DNA of 64,000 bases from Cryptomeria japonica (GCF_030272615.1 NC_081406.1:397070439-397134438); one strand, 5' to 3'; positions 23,917 through 36,254 are shown, numbered from the stretch's first letter. A program made the numbers and translations. Notes: a model not told the origin generated them from the letters alone.

Positions 23917-24066
23917 GCGGCCACCGCGGGTGCCGCTTGCAGCGGACACCACGGGTGTTGCTCGTAGCGGCCACTGCAGGTGCCGCTCGCAGTGGCCACC
24001 GCAGGTGTCGTTCGCAGTGGCCACTGCGGGTGCCACTCGCAGCGACCACCGCGGGTGCCGCTCACT
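23917..24066. repeat. 25-bp GC-rich minisatellite, six copies
   Basis: Copies start at 23917, 23942, 23967, 23992, 24017 and 24042, exactly 25 bp apart. The consensus begins GCGGCCACCGCGGGTGCCGC and ends TCGCA. As 25 is not a multiple of three, all frames cycle, which produces several long overlapping open frames on both strands (about 23780-24166) that are not credible genes. It lies in a GC-rich island (about 23850-24130) preceded by poly(A)/poly(G) and followed by AAACCCTAGCCC near 24143. Confidence 0.9.
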
Positions 24067-24169
24067 GCGGAAATTTCTGCGCGGAAGAGGGGAAAGGGGG
24101 AGGCGGCGGTGTGAGTTGAGCCTCAGCTCCTCCGCCTACCAAACCCTAGCCCAAAACAAAATTTAAATT

Positions 24170-25773
24170 TTGTTTTTCATTTTAACATTTGCTTTTGCAT
24201 AAAATCGATACCCCAATAATAAAAATAAATAAAATAATAACAAACTAAAAAACCCCCAAATTTCTTTTTAACACAGTCCCATATATTTTCTAGATTGTTC
24301 AAAAAAACATTATGGGAAAATTTCCCAGCAAGTTCATGATTTTCCAAATACTCAATGACCCTCAGATATGCAAGATTTGCTCAAACACAAAACCATTTAG
24401 ACAATCTTGACCCGAGAACAACCAATATTTTCAAAACTGAAACCTAAATTTTAACAACATTCATGGAGGTTTAAAGTAAGAAATCTTCACAAAAAAACAT
24501 TCTTTTTTTTTGAAGAGACAAACCCAATATCACAAGAAATCAAGAGATGCATTCGAATCCTACCTCATTTTGCATTCGTTGCAAGATTTTGAAGATGAGC
24601 CCAACCTGCCATTCAAGAAAATCTCCATTTCCTCCAAAATCCCCAATTTCTCCATCCAAAAATATTCTTTCCCCCCAAAAAATCAACAACCCCCAAATAT
24701 TTTTCCAACCTAGGTTAAAAGAATGAAATTTTGACCTAATTTTGAATTTTGAATTTAAGCACTTTTTAAATTAAAAAAATGAAAATAATCATTCTTTTCC
24801 ACTATTCAAATAATCTAACTTGCTTTTCTAATTAAAATTAAAATGCTTCTCTCTCATTTAATTTTAATTTTCTTTTGCATTTTGGAAAAGAAAGGCTAAT
24901 TTTACTTATATAAATTATTTCTATTTTCAAATAACTTTAAATCTTTCCTTTTTAAAACGCATAAACTAATTAAATTTGTTATTTAAAATTAACCATTAAA
25001 TTAAACTCGCTACAAACATAAATAAAGTGATCTTTTTAATTAATGATTAATCACATAAAACAAACCTATATATTTTAATTCCTCAATTGCTAATGCGTAA
25101 ATGAACACACTAAATCAAATTAAATACTTAAACTTGCTACCAACATACATAAAGCGATCCTTTTAATTAATGATTAATCACATAAAAGAAACCTATTAAT
25201 TTTAATTTCTTAATTACTAATGTGTAAATGAACACATTAAATTGAATTAAATACTTAGGATAAAATACTCCATTTTACCACACGCAAGGCATGCAACCCA
25301 AGAAAACCAACCAAATACATGACCCGCACACCCAAACGAAAAGGGAAACTAATGAACCATAGGTGACGCTCACTTGAGCATAACTAGGGAAAAATGAGGG
25401 TTTTATGACCCCTAACCAAAATTCTAAGGGTGAAAGAGGTATACTCAACCCTGCGAATCCAGGTGAAGACGAACCTTGCACCACGACAGTACTGTACCTG
25501 CAATCTCCTACAATGAAGAGTCTTACAAGCATACCTATATATATACATATTTATTTAATGAAGGTGTTAGCTCGAGATCAAAACAAGAATTAGGTAAACA
25601 ATTAAAATTACATAAGAATCGATGCGAAAGTGCATTAACAGGTACGCACAATAATCATATTATCTAATCTACAATATTACATTATGGTAAATCAACCATT
25701 CAAGAATGCCACATAGAAATTCAACCAAGGTGAAACCGGTTTTTACCAAGCCGACTAGGGTAGGGGCACTACA
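24170..25773 (-). mobile_element. Possible LTR, terminus TGTAGTGCCCC at 25773
   Basis: The minus strand begins TGTAGTGCCCCTACCC at 25773, like the group of termini described at 16778. The sequence inward is AT-rich with diverged duplicates near 24960-25060 and 25080-25180. An 85-codon minus frame at 25275-25532 has no known domain. The inner border and partner LTR are unknown. Confidence 0.3.
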
Positions 25774-26089
25774 AAATATTTTCTCTTGAATTGGATGATA
25801 ATGCTAGCATGAGATGAGATGTTGAAAGTGAATTGATAAGAATGCCTTATATAGGAATTTAATAATTAATTTTACACCCGTAGGATGAGTTAGATTTGAT
25901 ATATTTTTACATGGAGAAAATTTGCAATAGGGTAGGACCACTTTATTATCTTCTTGAAATTTGGGGCAAAAAGTGCAGGATCATGAGGTGTGGACTAACT
26001 TGGTCCCAAAAAATTTCTCATTTTTTCAAGAATGTAGGCTAATATGGTTCTAATGCTAATTATAACTCAGTGGCTCAAAAAATGATGTA

Positions 26090-28647
26090 TGATGAAATAG
26101 CTTTGATACCAATAGATGAAATAGGGTTGTCAATTGAGGATGGGGGGAGGTGAATCAATTGTCTCAAAAACTTACACAACTTAAACTTAATCTCAGATTT
26201 GATAATTCAACATGAAAGCATAAATCAGCAACACATCATAGACACACATAACACCAATATTTTTGACGTGGAAACCCTGCTAGGGGAAAAACCATGGTGG
26301 GAGTGAACCCACAAAAGATATACTCTATTAGAAGTATTGCAATGGGGAATGCACATGCATTCAAGAACATTTCCTAGAGCTCACTGCTCAAAATAAAAAG
26401 GGCTACAACCCAAGGAAGGCTCACTACCTTACAAACAATCATAGATTACTTTTGGAATTCATGAACTAAGAAATAGCATCCTTAATGCCTGGTTATAGTT
26501 TTGGTTAAGCACATAACAACTTTCATTTTCATCTTCACACTTCTTCTCTGCTTCCTAAAGATCAACACATTATTCGCACACACCAAATACAAAGTGTATA
26601 CACATAAAAATGGCTATGAGCGATTAAATAAATATTTTATATTTATTTAATGTTTATTCTTCTATTAAATAGTTAATTTGAAAAGATTAATTTATTTAAT
26701 TCATTTCATGTCTTTCTATTAATTAATTTAATTGAAATATTTTATTAATTAATTCATCTATCCTATTCCTCTAAATTAATTAAATATATAATATTTAATT
26801 ATTCTTCTAAACAGTTAATTAAATATCTAATATTTAATTATTTCCTCCAATCATTTGAATGTCTAATATATAATGGTTATTCTTCTATCCTATAGTCTCA
26901 AATATTAAATAATTTCTAAATTATTTAATCTCTTTTCCAACTCATTCTTCCATCTCCACTTCATCTTCCCTTTGCCAACTCATCAATCATGTGGCGAAAG
27001 ATATCAATATTTCTTAAATATTAATTCATCATTTATCTCCAACCTCCAAAATTAATGAAATATTGTGTACGTACACATATTTCTTAAATTTTCTTCTATA
27101 TTCTCTCCAAAATCCCTACATCTTAGGAAGGACTTGAGTCCACTTGTCCTCTCATGTCGAAATCTTCTCCAACCATCCCTAGATTCCCTTAGTCAGCAAC
27201 CCAGTCAAGGTGAGATGAGTGACACTTGTCTTCTCCTTCCCCCTTTCTCTCAACCTTCACCTTTTCTCATAGCCATCCAAATCTGTAGATTTGATCATGA
27301 CCGTTGATCCAGGCCACATCATCTTATCCTCTCAAAGTCTATAAAATCAGGAGTTTGAGTTGAGAAAGAGTTACTCTTCAAGTGAGTTTTCAAGTTAATC
27401 ATTTGTGAAAACTTATGCATCCGTGAGTTTTAATCTTGAAGCAAATAGCATAATCATTTAGCATTAATCATTTAGCATAATCATTTAGTATTGCATATCA
27501 TAGTATCAGTTAACTATCAGTTATCAGTCCATTCTTCATATGTCATCTTGGAATCTATCAGTGCTTGTTTGAGAGCACACCATCTGCAACTAGGAACAGT
27601 GGAGTTAGGACATAATGAGACTTAAATCAAGAAGGTAAAAATAGTGTTTTTATTTTATATCAATTTCATGTAGTTTCATTGGTTGAGTTTGGATTTCCTG
27701 TAGCATTTCCTTTGTATTTTGTGAAAATAACATGTTGCAGGTAGTATTCTGATGATGAAATTCAAGTCGACACAGAAAGTTATTACATTTATTTAAACAT
27801 GACATCAACCTTGGAAAAATTAGCAAGGTTGGCTCAATACACATAAAAAAATTATAATGATATATCTATTGATCAGATACAAATTATCACATGCAAACCA
27901 AAACAGTGTCAGCTAAGACATAGCATGGATCAAAATTATCACCTCGAACACAAAACACCTCCCAGAATTATGCCTCAAACATACCCAACACAGTACAAGC
28001 ATCCGGTTGGCCAAGAACATGAAGAACACCAACATATCGAAGAAAAATATCAATTACAATCTCAACGATCAATGCAGACCACCAACATAGAAGACACACA
28101 ATCTAGAAACATCCACAAGCATCATGACTTACCATAGCAACATCCACTCCAACACAAATTATTAGAATCACTAGCATCTTCATACCGAACGTCAAGAACA
28201 CTAATTATAATGATTATCAACCTTGAAAAATCACTTGCAGAACTTCAAACCATGAACCACTTGAATTGAGGACACATGCCAACGTCCCAAACATATCTCC
28301 AAATCTACATAACAAGATATTACAATGCAGAGTAATGTAGCTCAAAATACTATCTATCATTACTAAATAACTGAAAAACCAACCACAACATAGATACCCA
28401 TAACTTAATCAAATCTTCATGCAAAACTCTAAGACTTGAGCTGAATCAACTATAGATATCCCTCTAAAACCCTTTAATCCACAAACTCCGATCTTCAACA
28501 TGCTAAACAAATTAACTTATTGAACTTCACTGTGTCATTGTTATAGATAGATAAATAAGTTGACATCAATGATAACACATCTCTCAAATATCTCTTAAGC
28601 ACATATTTGCAACATTAGATTTTAACAATCTCCCCAAACTTCCAATA
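26090..28647 (-). mobile_element. 3' LTR of the outer Copia element, with an inserted solo LTR and extended end
   Basis: Aligns with 44796-46161. Three differences stand out: a 1.18-kb insertion (26595-27774), a 24-base extension at the outer end (26090-26113) containing a primer-site copy, and a start mutated to TATTGG at 28647. The purine tract at 28648-28666 (minus strand CAATACCAAAGGAGGAGAT) adjoins it. Confidence 0.85.
26595..27774 (+). mobile_element. Solo Tat-like Gypsy LTR within the outer Copia LTR
   Basis: The 44796-46161 LTR lacks this segment. It begins TGTATACACA, ends GACACA, and is flanked by CAAAG (26590-26594) and GAAAG (27775-27779), a 5-bp duplication with one mismatch. 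It shares with the LTR at 2604 the TGTA start, ATTAAATAAATA-rich U3, and a TATAAAAT at 27340-27347. No internal coding region, so it fits LTR-LTR recombination. Confidence 0.65.
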
Positions 28648-28959
28648 ATCTCCTCCTTTGGTATTGATGGCAACATATCATGTGAAAAACAATCAATGAT
28701 AAATAAAGAAGAAATGACTCTCTCCCAAATATCTTATGACTCTCTCTCCCTTATGGTTTTTCACATGAATCTTTCCCCCTTTGAGATCAATGGAAAAGAA
28801 ACATATTTGCAATCAAATCACAAGGCTAACTCATAAACTAAATTTGAAAAGATGACTCACAAAAATGACTACTCCCCTTGCGTAGAAGCCACCAACCATC
28901 AATCTGGATCACAAGATATGATTGTGAAATGCACCAGAATGATGCATACCAAATGCATC
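28648..28959 (-). promoter_or_regulatory. Duplicated polypurine tracts of the outer Copia element
   Basis: Read on the minus strand there are two CAAAG-purine tracts, one next to the LTR at 28648-28666 and one near 28750-28770 (CTCAAAGGGGGAAAG). Repeated purine tracts between RNase H and the 3' LTR are a known Sirevirus trait. No ORF. Confidence 0.6.
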
Positions 28960-29577
28960 TTAGTTTTGATCAAGAGGGGCAATCACCCCCAACTTCCCTC
29001 TAAGATACTCAAAAGTATCCTTAGGCAAAGGTTTTGTGAAAATATCTACAATTTGTTCCTTAGTAGACACATATTCCAATATGATTTCCTTCTCATTCAC
29101 CTTATCTCTCACAAAGTGAAACTTGATGGATATATGCTTAGTCTTTGAATGCAATACCAAATTCTTAGAAATGTTAATTGCACTTGAATTGTCACAGTAG
29201 ATAGCAATAGGCCCATCATACTCAAATCTTATATCCTTCAATATTTGCTTCATCCATATCACCTAAGTACAATTGTTTGCAATAACAATATATTCTACCT
29301 TAGTAGTAGATAGAGAAATAGAATTATTCTTTTTGCTCAACCATGAAACCAATATTTTTCCCAAGAAAAATGCACCACCACCAGTACTCTTTTTGTCATC
29401 CACATCTCTTACCCAATCAACATTAGTAAAATCACTCAAAGTAAAATCATCATTTTTAGGATACCACAGACCAAAATCAGTTGTTCCTTTAAAATATCTA
29501 AAAACTCTTTTGATAGCTACACCATGAGATTCCTTAGGATTAGCTTGAAATATAGCAACAAGACAAATGGCATTCAT
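28960..29577 (-). pseudogene. Copia RNase H, outer element
   Basis: Two segments (29263-29577 and 28960-29262), separated by a stop, cover the Copia RNase H with its KSTGGGAFFLG, SLSTTKVEY and IYCDNSSAI motifs and the C-terminal ADIFTKPLP-like signature (here VDIFTKPLP). It would remove RNA from the RNA-DNA hybrid. Inactive by the stop and substitutions. Confidence 0.88.
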
Positions 29578-29586
29578 GATATCAGG

Positions 29587-30480
29587 TCAGGTCTGAGTCA
29601 AATAGAGCAATCCATCAATCATAGATCTGTATCTAGTTTGATTTTCCTTAGGAGAATCATCATCTTTAGTTAGCTTACATCTGGTCACCATAGGAGTACC
29701 AACTAGTTTTGAATATTTCAAACCAAACTTATTCAACAACTCTTTTACATATTTGGACCGAGATATAAAGATCCCTTTTTCTGACTGTGTGATTTGCAAT
29801 CCCAAAAAGAATTTCATCTCTCCAATCATAAACATTTCAAATTTATTTTGCATCTCATCCGAATGTTTTTTGCACAAACAATCATTTCCTCCAAAAATAA
29901 TATCATCAATAAAAACTTCAACAATTAGAATGTTATCATGATCAATCCTGAAGTACAAATTATTATCAACAACACCTTTGTTGAATCCTAGCTTCAACAG
30001 ATATTTATCCAATCTATCATACCATGCTCTTGGGGCTTGCTTCAGTCCATACAAAGATTTCTTCAACCATAAAACCATATCACCTTGATCAGATAACCAA
30101 AATCCATCTGGTTGCTCAATGTACACCCCTTCTTCCAATTCACCGTTTAGGAATGTTGACTTGACATCCATCTAATAGACTTTTAAATCCTTGTAAGAAG
30201 CATAAGAAAGAAACAATCTTACAACTTCAATCCTTGCCAAATGGGCAAAAGTCCCTTAAAAATCAATTCCTTCCATTTGTGAATATCATTTACAAAAAAG
30301 TCTAGCTTTGTTTCTAACATCTTCTTCTTGTTCATTCAATTTGTTCTGAAAGACCCATTTGGTTCCAGTTACATTTTTGTCTTTAGGTCTCGGAAGAAGA
30401 TCCCATGATCAATTCTTCTTCCATTTCTTTTACCCAATGTTCATCTTTACATGCTTCATTCACATACTCAGGTTCAATAT
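29587..30480 (-). pseudogene. Copia reverse transcriptase, outer element
   Basis: The clean part (29587-30171, 194 codons) runs from MDVKSTFLNGELEEGVYIEQ through LYGLKQAPRAWYDRLDKYL and the catalytic FIDDIIFGG (YVDD box, with Phe-Ile) to LGLQITQSEKG. The N-terminal part (30172-30480) is recognisable only in fragments with stops. The motif set matches Sirevirus-like Copia RTs. Confidence 0.88.
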
Positions 30481-30724
30481 TTGAAATAAAACAATACTAA
30501 ACTTGATTTTAAGCAACTCTTCTTCTTGCTTGAACACCTTTATTTATATCTTTTATGATCTGATTTTCAGAATGATTCAACCTTACATACCTGAGAGTTT
30601 TAGGATTTTCTTGAACTTTAGCTTCTTGTGCTCTTTATTTAACAACTACACTTGTTCCTTCTTCAGGAATGATCTACACTTGGTTCTGAGTTTGAGCTTG
30701 ATTCCCTTTATCTATGTTATCATT

Positions 30725-31626
30725 CTAATCATCTGAATCATATCTAGAGGATCTAGGTTGTCTTTCCGTGCCTTCATCAACCTTGACATTTGCACTCTCA
30801 AATATCTTTATCAATCTCTTATTATAGCACCCTTTGGCCTTTCTTTTGGTAGAATAACCAAGAAATATTCCTTCATCACATCTAGTATCAAACTTCTCTA
30901 GATCTTCATCCCTCTTGATATAAAATTTACTACCAAATATTCTGAAATATTTAATAGTTTGAGCATGACCAAACCATAGTTCATAAGGATTCTTATCGGT
31001 ATCACCTTTGATATGCACCTGGTTAAGAGTGTAAACAAAAATACTCATAGATTCTCTCTAATAGACATGCAAAAAAATTCCCTCCAACATCATGGTTCTA
31101 GCAGCTTCTTGAAGGGTTATGTTCTTCCTCTCTAAAATTCCATTTTGCTGAGGAGTTCTAAGAGTAGACAATTGTCTCTTTACCCCATGCTATTCACAAA
31201 ATGCATTGAAATCACTGGAAGTGAATTCACCACCTTTGTCAGATCTCAGACACTTTAGCTTCAAACCCATCTCTATCTCAACCATACCCTTGAAAATCTT
31301 AAACTAATATAGAGCTCCACTATTCTTCCTGAAGAAAGTGACCCACATCATCCTAGAATAATCATCAATCAGCAACATGAAATATCTATCTTCCTGCAAG
31401 ATTCTAACTCTAAAAGGACCACATAAATCGGTATACACAAGATCCAACAATCCATTTGAACAATTCTTCTTACTCTTAAAAGTAATTCTGGTTGTTTTCC
31501 TAATAGACATTCCTTGCACATAGGGTTAGTAGGTTTCAGCAACTTAGGAAGATCTCTCACATCCTGAGTAGAACTTATCTTGATAATGTTATCAAAATTC
31601 ACATGAAACATCCTTCTATGCCACAA
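30725..31626 (-). pseudogene. Copia integrase, outer element
   Basis: 31369-31626 holds the zinc-binding GAG-pre-integrase part (MWHRRMFHVNF, CKECLLGKQ), then a frameshift. The core follows in other frames: DLVYTDLCGPF near 31440, LKCLRSDKGGEF near 31250, and QQNGILERKN near 31150, so the D-D-E residues are still readable. 30725-31048 encodes the C-terminal part (NPYELWFG, FGSKFYIKRDE). Would join element DNA to the target; dead by frameshifts. Confidence 0.85.
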
Positions 31627-31786
31627 TCAACTTTCATCAATCTAAGAAATCAAACATATTATACCAACACTATTTAAATAAAAGATATTATAAAGTATTT
31701 GTGCCTGATGCAATCTCAATTATAGAACTACCTAAGATTCTACACTTGTCATTCTTGAATTAAAGATCATATCCCTTGTCAACCAT

Positions 31787-32664
31787 CTATCCAACACTGA
31801 AAATATTATGATTTAGGCCTTCCACATACAAGACATCATTAGTATTGTGCTTACCATCAAGAGAAATGGAGCCTCTACCATGAATTATACCAGCTTTATC
31901 ATCACCAAGCCTTACAACGTCACCTTCATATTTTTCCAAACTCACAAACTTTCTCTTATCACATGTCATATGGTGACAACATCCGCTGTCAATCACCCAT
32001 TCTTTTTTCTCTTCAAATTGTGCATTCAAAGCTCTTTCCACATTTATGCAACTGACAAAATCACTAGGCTTTGGATCATCTTCCTTATAACAATAACACC
32101 CATTCATTATCACTTGAACTACTTTTATTAGATTTATCATCTATCACACCTTCATAGCAGCATAATAACATCTCTTCTGAAATCTAGGTTTGTTAGGTCT
32201 TGTCTTAGGAACTCTTTCCAGACACCTTGAGGCAAAATTACCTATCTTATTGCAAGAAAAACATTTAAGAGGCAATTTTCCGTCATACTTACCGGCTCCT
32301 TTGGGTAATCTCTTGGCAATAAGGGCTTCCAGATCCTCAAGCTCTCTCTCTTCTTCTTCTTCAATTTCCTTCCTCTCCTCATATCTAGACATCCACCTTG
32401 AAAAACTTTCTCCCAAATCATCTTTTCTTATCCTTTCCAGAGATAGTATCTTTGAATGCAGATTCTACCTTAGGAAGAGAATCACCAAACTCACTCAACT
32501 CAAAAGCTGAAAGCTTACCAATCAACATGTCCCTAGTCATATTAGTCATAGTCCAGATCTCCTCAATATCAACAACTGTGTGTCAGTATGAAGTAGGTAA
32601 GGATCTGAGCACTTTAGCAACAATCTTTGATTCCTCCAATGTTCCACCAACACATATGATATTG
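31787..32664 (-). pseudogene. Copia gag C-terminal part, CCHC knuckle and protease, outer element
   Basis: The frame continues the gag whose N-terminus lies at 44332-44740, beyond the nested element. 32144-32416 includes a CCHC knuckle with His replaced by Asn (CFSCNKIGNFASRC). 31787-32140 contains the aspartic protease signature WVIDSGCCHHMT. Stops and a frameshift separate the segments. The break at 32664/32670 coincides exactly with the CACAC duplication of the middle element. Confidence 0.85.
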
Positions 32665-32669
32665 CACAC

Positions 32670-33762
32670 TATTTGTATTATGGATGTGTTGCATTAGTTT
32701 TGTCATTGATGTCAACACTTATCCTTCTAGAGATCTTTGGTTATGTTGAACCAACACATTATGTTCACCAGCAAGTTCAGTGACTTATACACAGTCACCG
32801 GTATATTGTTCACCGATAGGTTATAATGTTCACTGACACTGAGGATGACTAGTTATCATCTAGAGATCACTTGGTTATGTCAAAGACATGGTTTGGATAC
32901 TTGGTTTTGGTATTTTGGTTATTGGTCTAATTGAGTTGACATATTTGCTATTACCGGAAAATTGGTCTAGGTTATGGACTGATATGGATTATCTATTCCA
33001 GATCAACACGACATGTTATGGAGATGATTTACTAATTGGATATTGTTGTACAAGTATTCAGCCTACATGATGCATCTCATCTTGACTTACTTGTAATTGA
33101 GTTTATTGTAATATTCTTAGTTAGCTGACCTACACATTTGGTCTTAGGTTTTGGTATATATGTAAGATCTCATTTGTGAGATGATGTAATAGGTAGAAGG
33201 AAGATAACAGTATATGGTATATGGTTTTGTAACATGGTATGTGCGAATATTGAAGATCATATGAGAAGGCCATAAAGAAGGTTCAAGGAAGGTTTGAAGG
33301 TGATTATTAGAGCTTAACTAGTATTGAATCCAACATTGGAGATGCTACTTTGAGAAGCACATTATCATTGGATTTAGCCATTCAATTGTAGTTAGTGTGA
33401 CTCCTATTTTGTGATTGAGCAGTGAGCTCTAGGCGATTGGCCTTTCTGCATGTGAAGACCCCATTTGTATACACATACTATCTGTAGTAGTATCATCTGA
33501 TTGTGGGTAAGGTTTCCCACCATGGTTTTTTCCCTTACAGGGTTTCCACATACAAATATTTGTGTTATGTGTTGTGGATGTTGTTTCTCTTTCCGTTTTA
33601 TGCATTGAGTTTCACCGGTATTAATATTAGCTGCTAATCTGTCAACTGACATTAAGTTTGGTTTACCAGTATTAAGTATCAAGTTTGATTAAGTTATATT
33701 TGGGTTGAAATTAATTAACAACTGATTCGCCCCCACTCTCAGTTTCCTCTGGGGTCCTAACA
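32670..33762 (+). mobile_element. 5' LTR of the middle Copia element
   Basis: 1093 bp, ends CCTAACA. The start reads TATTTG where the 3' LTR has TGTTGG, a decayed terminus. It contains the conserved TTGAGCAGTGAGCTCTAGG block at 33415-33433. The short open frame at 32888-33070 recurs in the 3' LTR and is not a credible gene. Confidence 0.9.
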
Positions 33763-33764
33763 AT

Positions 33765-33776
33765 TGGTATCAGAGC
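33765..33776 (+). promoter_or_regulatory. Initiator-Met tRNA primer-binding site
   Basis: TGGTATCAGAGC two bases downstream of the LTR end, the standard Copia (-) strand primer site. Confidence 0.93.
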
Positions 33777-33819
33777 TAAGTCCTCTTTTTACAAAAGTTT
33801 AACAACTTGAAGAGATTCT

Positions 33820-34896
33820 ATGGCAACAAACTTTTTCAGGAAGGACAGTCTGAAACTTGATGGAACTAACTATGGTATATGGAAGATCAGAATGGAGACA
33901 CATCTGAATTGCATTGGAAGAGACATATGGGATGTTACAAATAATGGCTATGTTGGTCCTACACCGAATCAACCTAATCCACCAACATTGGGTAAGGATC
34001 AAGAGAATGATTGGAAAGCAAGAGAAGCACTCTTGAGTGCCTTGTCAGATCAGCAAATCATGGGATTATCAGACCGATCTACTACTAAAGCTATTTGGGA
34101 TAAATTGGAGACATTTAATGAAGGAGATACCACTATCAAAATCGCTAAACTGGAATGCTTTCGGGTTAGGTCTGAAAATCTGAAAATGGAAGAAGATGAA
34201 AGAATTTTTGCTTTTATGAAAATGGTTAATAAAATTGTTTTGGGAATACAATGTTGTGGAGGTTCCTTAAGTGAAGATGAGATTGTTTCTAAATTTTAAA
34301 GAGCTTTGCCACCGACATACAAAATGAAAGTAACTGCTATTAATGAGTTGAGAACAATGCCTGATACATCAGTATCTAGAGATACCTTAGTTGGAAAACT
34401 TTCAGCATTTGAACTTGAGGAATTTGGTCCTGTTGCTACAATTAAGATAGATTTAGCCTTCAAAGCATCATCATCATCATCATCTGACAAATCTGATTGG
34501 AAAACACTTTATGCAAGAGAACTTGAAGATATCAGGAAGGAAAATGAATAACTGGAAGAACTTGAAGCACTATTTGCAAGGAAAATGCCTAAAGGTCCTA
34601 TTGGAAGTAAGTATCAAGGTGAAGCACCATTTAAATGTTTCAACTACAATAAAGTTGGTCATATGGTATCTAGATGTCCTGATAAACATGCAAGATTGAG
34701 ACAAGAATCTAAAAGAACATATAAGCCTAACCCTAAATATCAGAGATACAAATTTAAGAATAATAGAGACAAATCATGTTACTATGCCGATGAAGGAGTT
34801 ACTGATAATTCTGATGAAGAACCGACAGACAATGGATGGGTTTTTGTTTCAATAAAAGAAGATCAACCAACACCTACTATTCCACTGGTAGAGTAG
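33820..34896 (+). pseudogene. Copia gag, middle element
   Basis: Starts at ATG 33820 (MATNFFRKDSLKLDGTNYG), the same start type as the outer element's MATYKK. Segments 33820-34299 and 34306-34551 and 34585-34896 follow in one frame, broken by stops at 34297 and 34549. The CCHC knuckle near 34640 has lost its second Cys (CFNYNKVGHMVSRC). A poly-Ser run (six Ser) lies near 34470. Gag forms the particle that encloses element RNA; this copy is inactive. Confidence 0.88.
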
Positions 34897-35268
34897 GCCC
34901 TGGCAGCTAAAATTGAAGAAAAAGATGAATGGATTATAGATTCCAAATGTTCACATCATATGACTAGTGATAAAAGTAAATTCTTATCTTTTCAGGAATA
35001 CAATGGAGGTCTAGTAAGATTTGGGGATGATAAATCTTGTTTGATCAAAGGAAAAGGCACTATATCTTTTGATGGTAAGCACAATACTGAAAACGTTTAT
35101 TATGTTGAAGGTTTGAAGAATAATCTTTTGAGTGTTGGTCAATTAGTTGAAAAGGGATTTGAGTTACAGTTCAAGAATGGTAAATGCAAAATCATGAACA
35201 AAACTGGTTTGGAGATTGCAATCGGTAATCAGACTAGAGGTAATATCTTTCATTTGAATAACAATTAA
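34897..35268 (+). pseudogene. Copia protease, middle element
   Basis: Continues the gag frame past a TAG at 34894. The protease site reads WIIDSKCSHHMT, so the Asp-Ser-Gly triad has Lys in place of Gly and is probably inactive. The region downstream includes KHNTENVYYVEGLKNNLLSV, typical of Copia protease to pre-integrase sequence. Ends with a stop at 35266. Confidence 0.85.
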
Positions 35269-35277
35269 AAGTCAAGC

Positions 35278-35791
35278 TTGATTGCACATATTGATGAAAG
35301 TTTGTTATGGAATAAGAGACTTTGTCATGTGAATTTTGATTGCATTATAAAGATCAATTCAACTAAGGCAGTAAAGGATTTACCTAAGATTGTAAAACCT
35401 CATAATCCGGTATGTAAGGAATGTCAAATGGGAAAGCAAGTTAGAACAAATTTTAAGAGTATTTCTGAAAAATCCAATAATGTTCTTGATTTAATCCATA
35501 CTGACTTATGTGGTCCGACAAGAACAAGAAGTCTACATGGAGATAGATACTTTATGCTAATCATTGATGATTATTCTAGAATGTGTTGGGTTACATTTCT
35601 TAGGGAGAAATAGTAAAATTTTGGGAAATTTAAACTATTCAAGGCAATGGTAGAGAATGAAACCGGTAAGAAAATCAAATGTTTGAGATTAGATCAAGGA
35701 GGTGAATTTACATCTAAGGAGTTTAATAAATTTTGTAAAATAAATGGAATCAAAAGACAACTATCAGCACCTCGGACACCTCAGCAAAATG
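35278..35791 (+). pseudogene. Copia integrase, N-terminal part, interrupted by the inner element
   Basis: Pre-integrase zinc site (KRLCHVNF, CKECQMGKQ), first catalytic Asp in HTDLCGP, stops near 35611, then second Asp in LRLDQGGEF. The frame reaches TPQQN and stops at the AAATG duplication (35787-35791) of the inner element. Continues at 40692. Confidence 0.92.
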
Positions 35792-36254
35792 TGTTAAGGT
35801 TTCAAGCAGATCCGAAGCAAATATGAACTAGCAATTATATGCTAATTTAAATACAAAAGATAAAGAAATAAAACAGGACATAGATAACATGGAGATTTAA
35901 TGTGGTTCACCTAGAATGGGTTACGTCCACCATACACAGCTGTCCAATCTTTCTTATTATCCAACAAAAAATAGTACATCAACCTTACAATGCCTTAAGC
36001 ATCCCAGCCGCTTATAACATGCGTTTTTAGGGCAAAAACAAAGTCGGCCTTTTTAGGGTTTTATTACAATGTCAGTTTTCATCAAAAAAATACCCAAAAT
36101 TTTTTTTTCTCGGGGGCTCCCACCCCTGAACCCCCACTTTTCTCCAGGGCTACCACCCCCGAACCCCTGCCTGGGGCCTGGCCTAGCCCCGGACCTCGGC
36201 AAGGATACGTGCTAAGTGTAGAGTACTTTGCTGATCAGTCACCACATTTCAACA
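35792..36254 (-). mobile_element. 3' LTR of the inner Copia element (463 bp)
   Basis: Matches 40339-40686 except for about 115 extra GC-rich bases (about 36102-36217) with repeated CCCCGAACCCC-like motifs, absent from the other LTR. Confidence 0.92.

Noticed and set aside
23780-24166. Five overlapping open frames on both strands
   Set aside because: A 25-bp GC-rich tandem repeat lacks stops in all frames; no domain.
25275-25532. 85-codon hydrophobic minus-strand frame
   Set aside because: No domain, unsupported start, within probable LTR sequence.
26100-26111. Primer-binding site of a separate truncated element left of the outer LTR
   Set aside because: The ATGTA duplication at 26085-26089 matches 46162-46166, so the site lies inside the integrated end.
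32888-33070. 60-codon frame repeated at 43446-43628
   Set aside because: The repetition comes from the two LTRs of one element; no domain.
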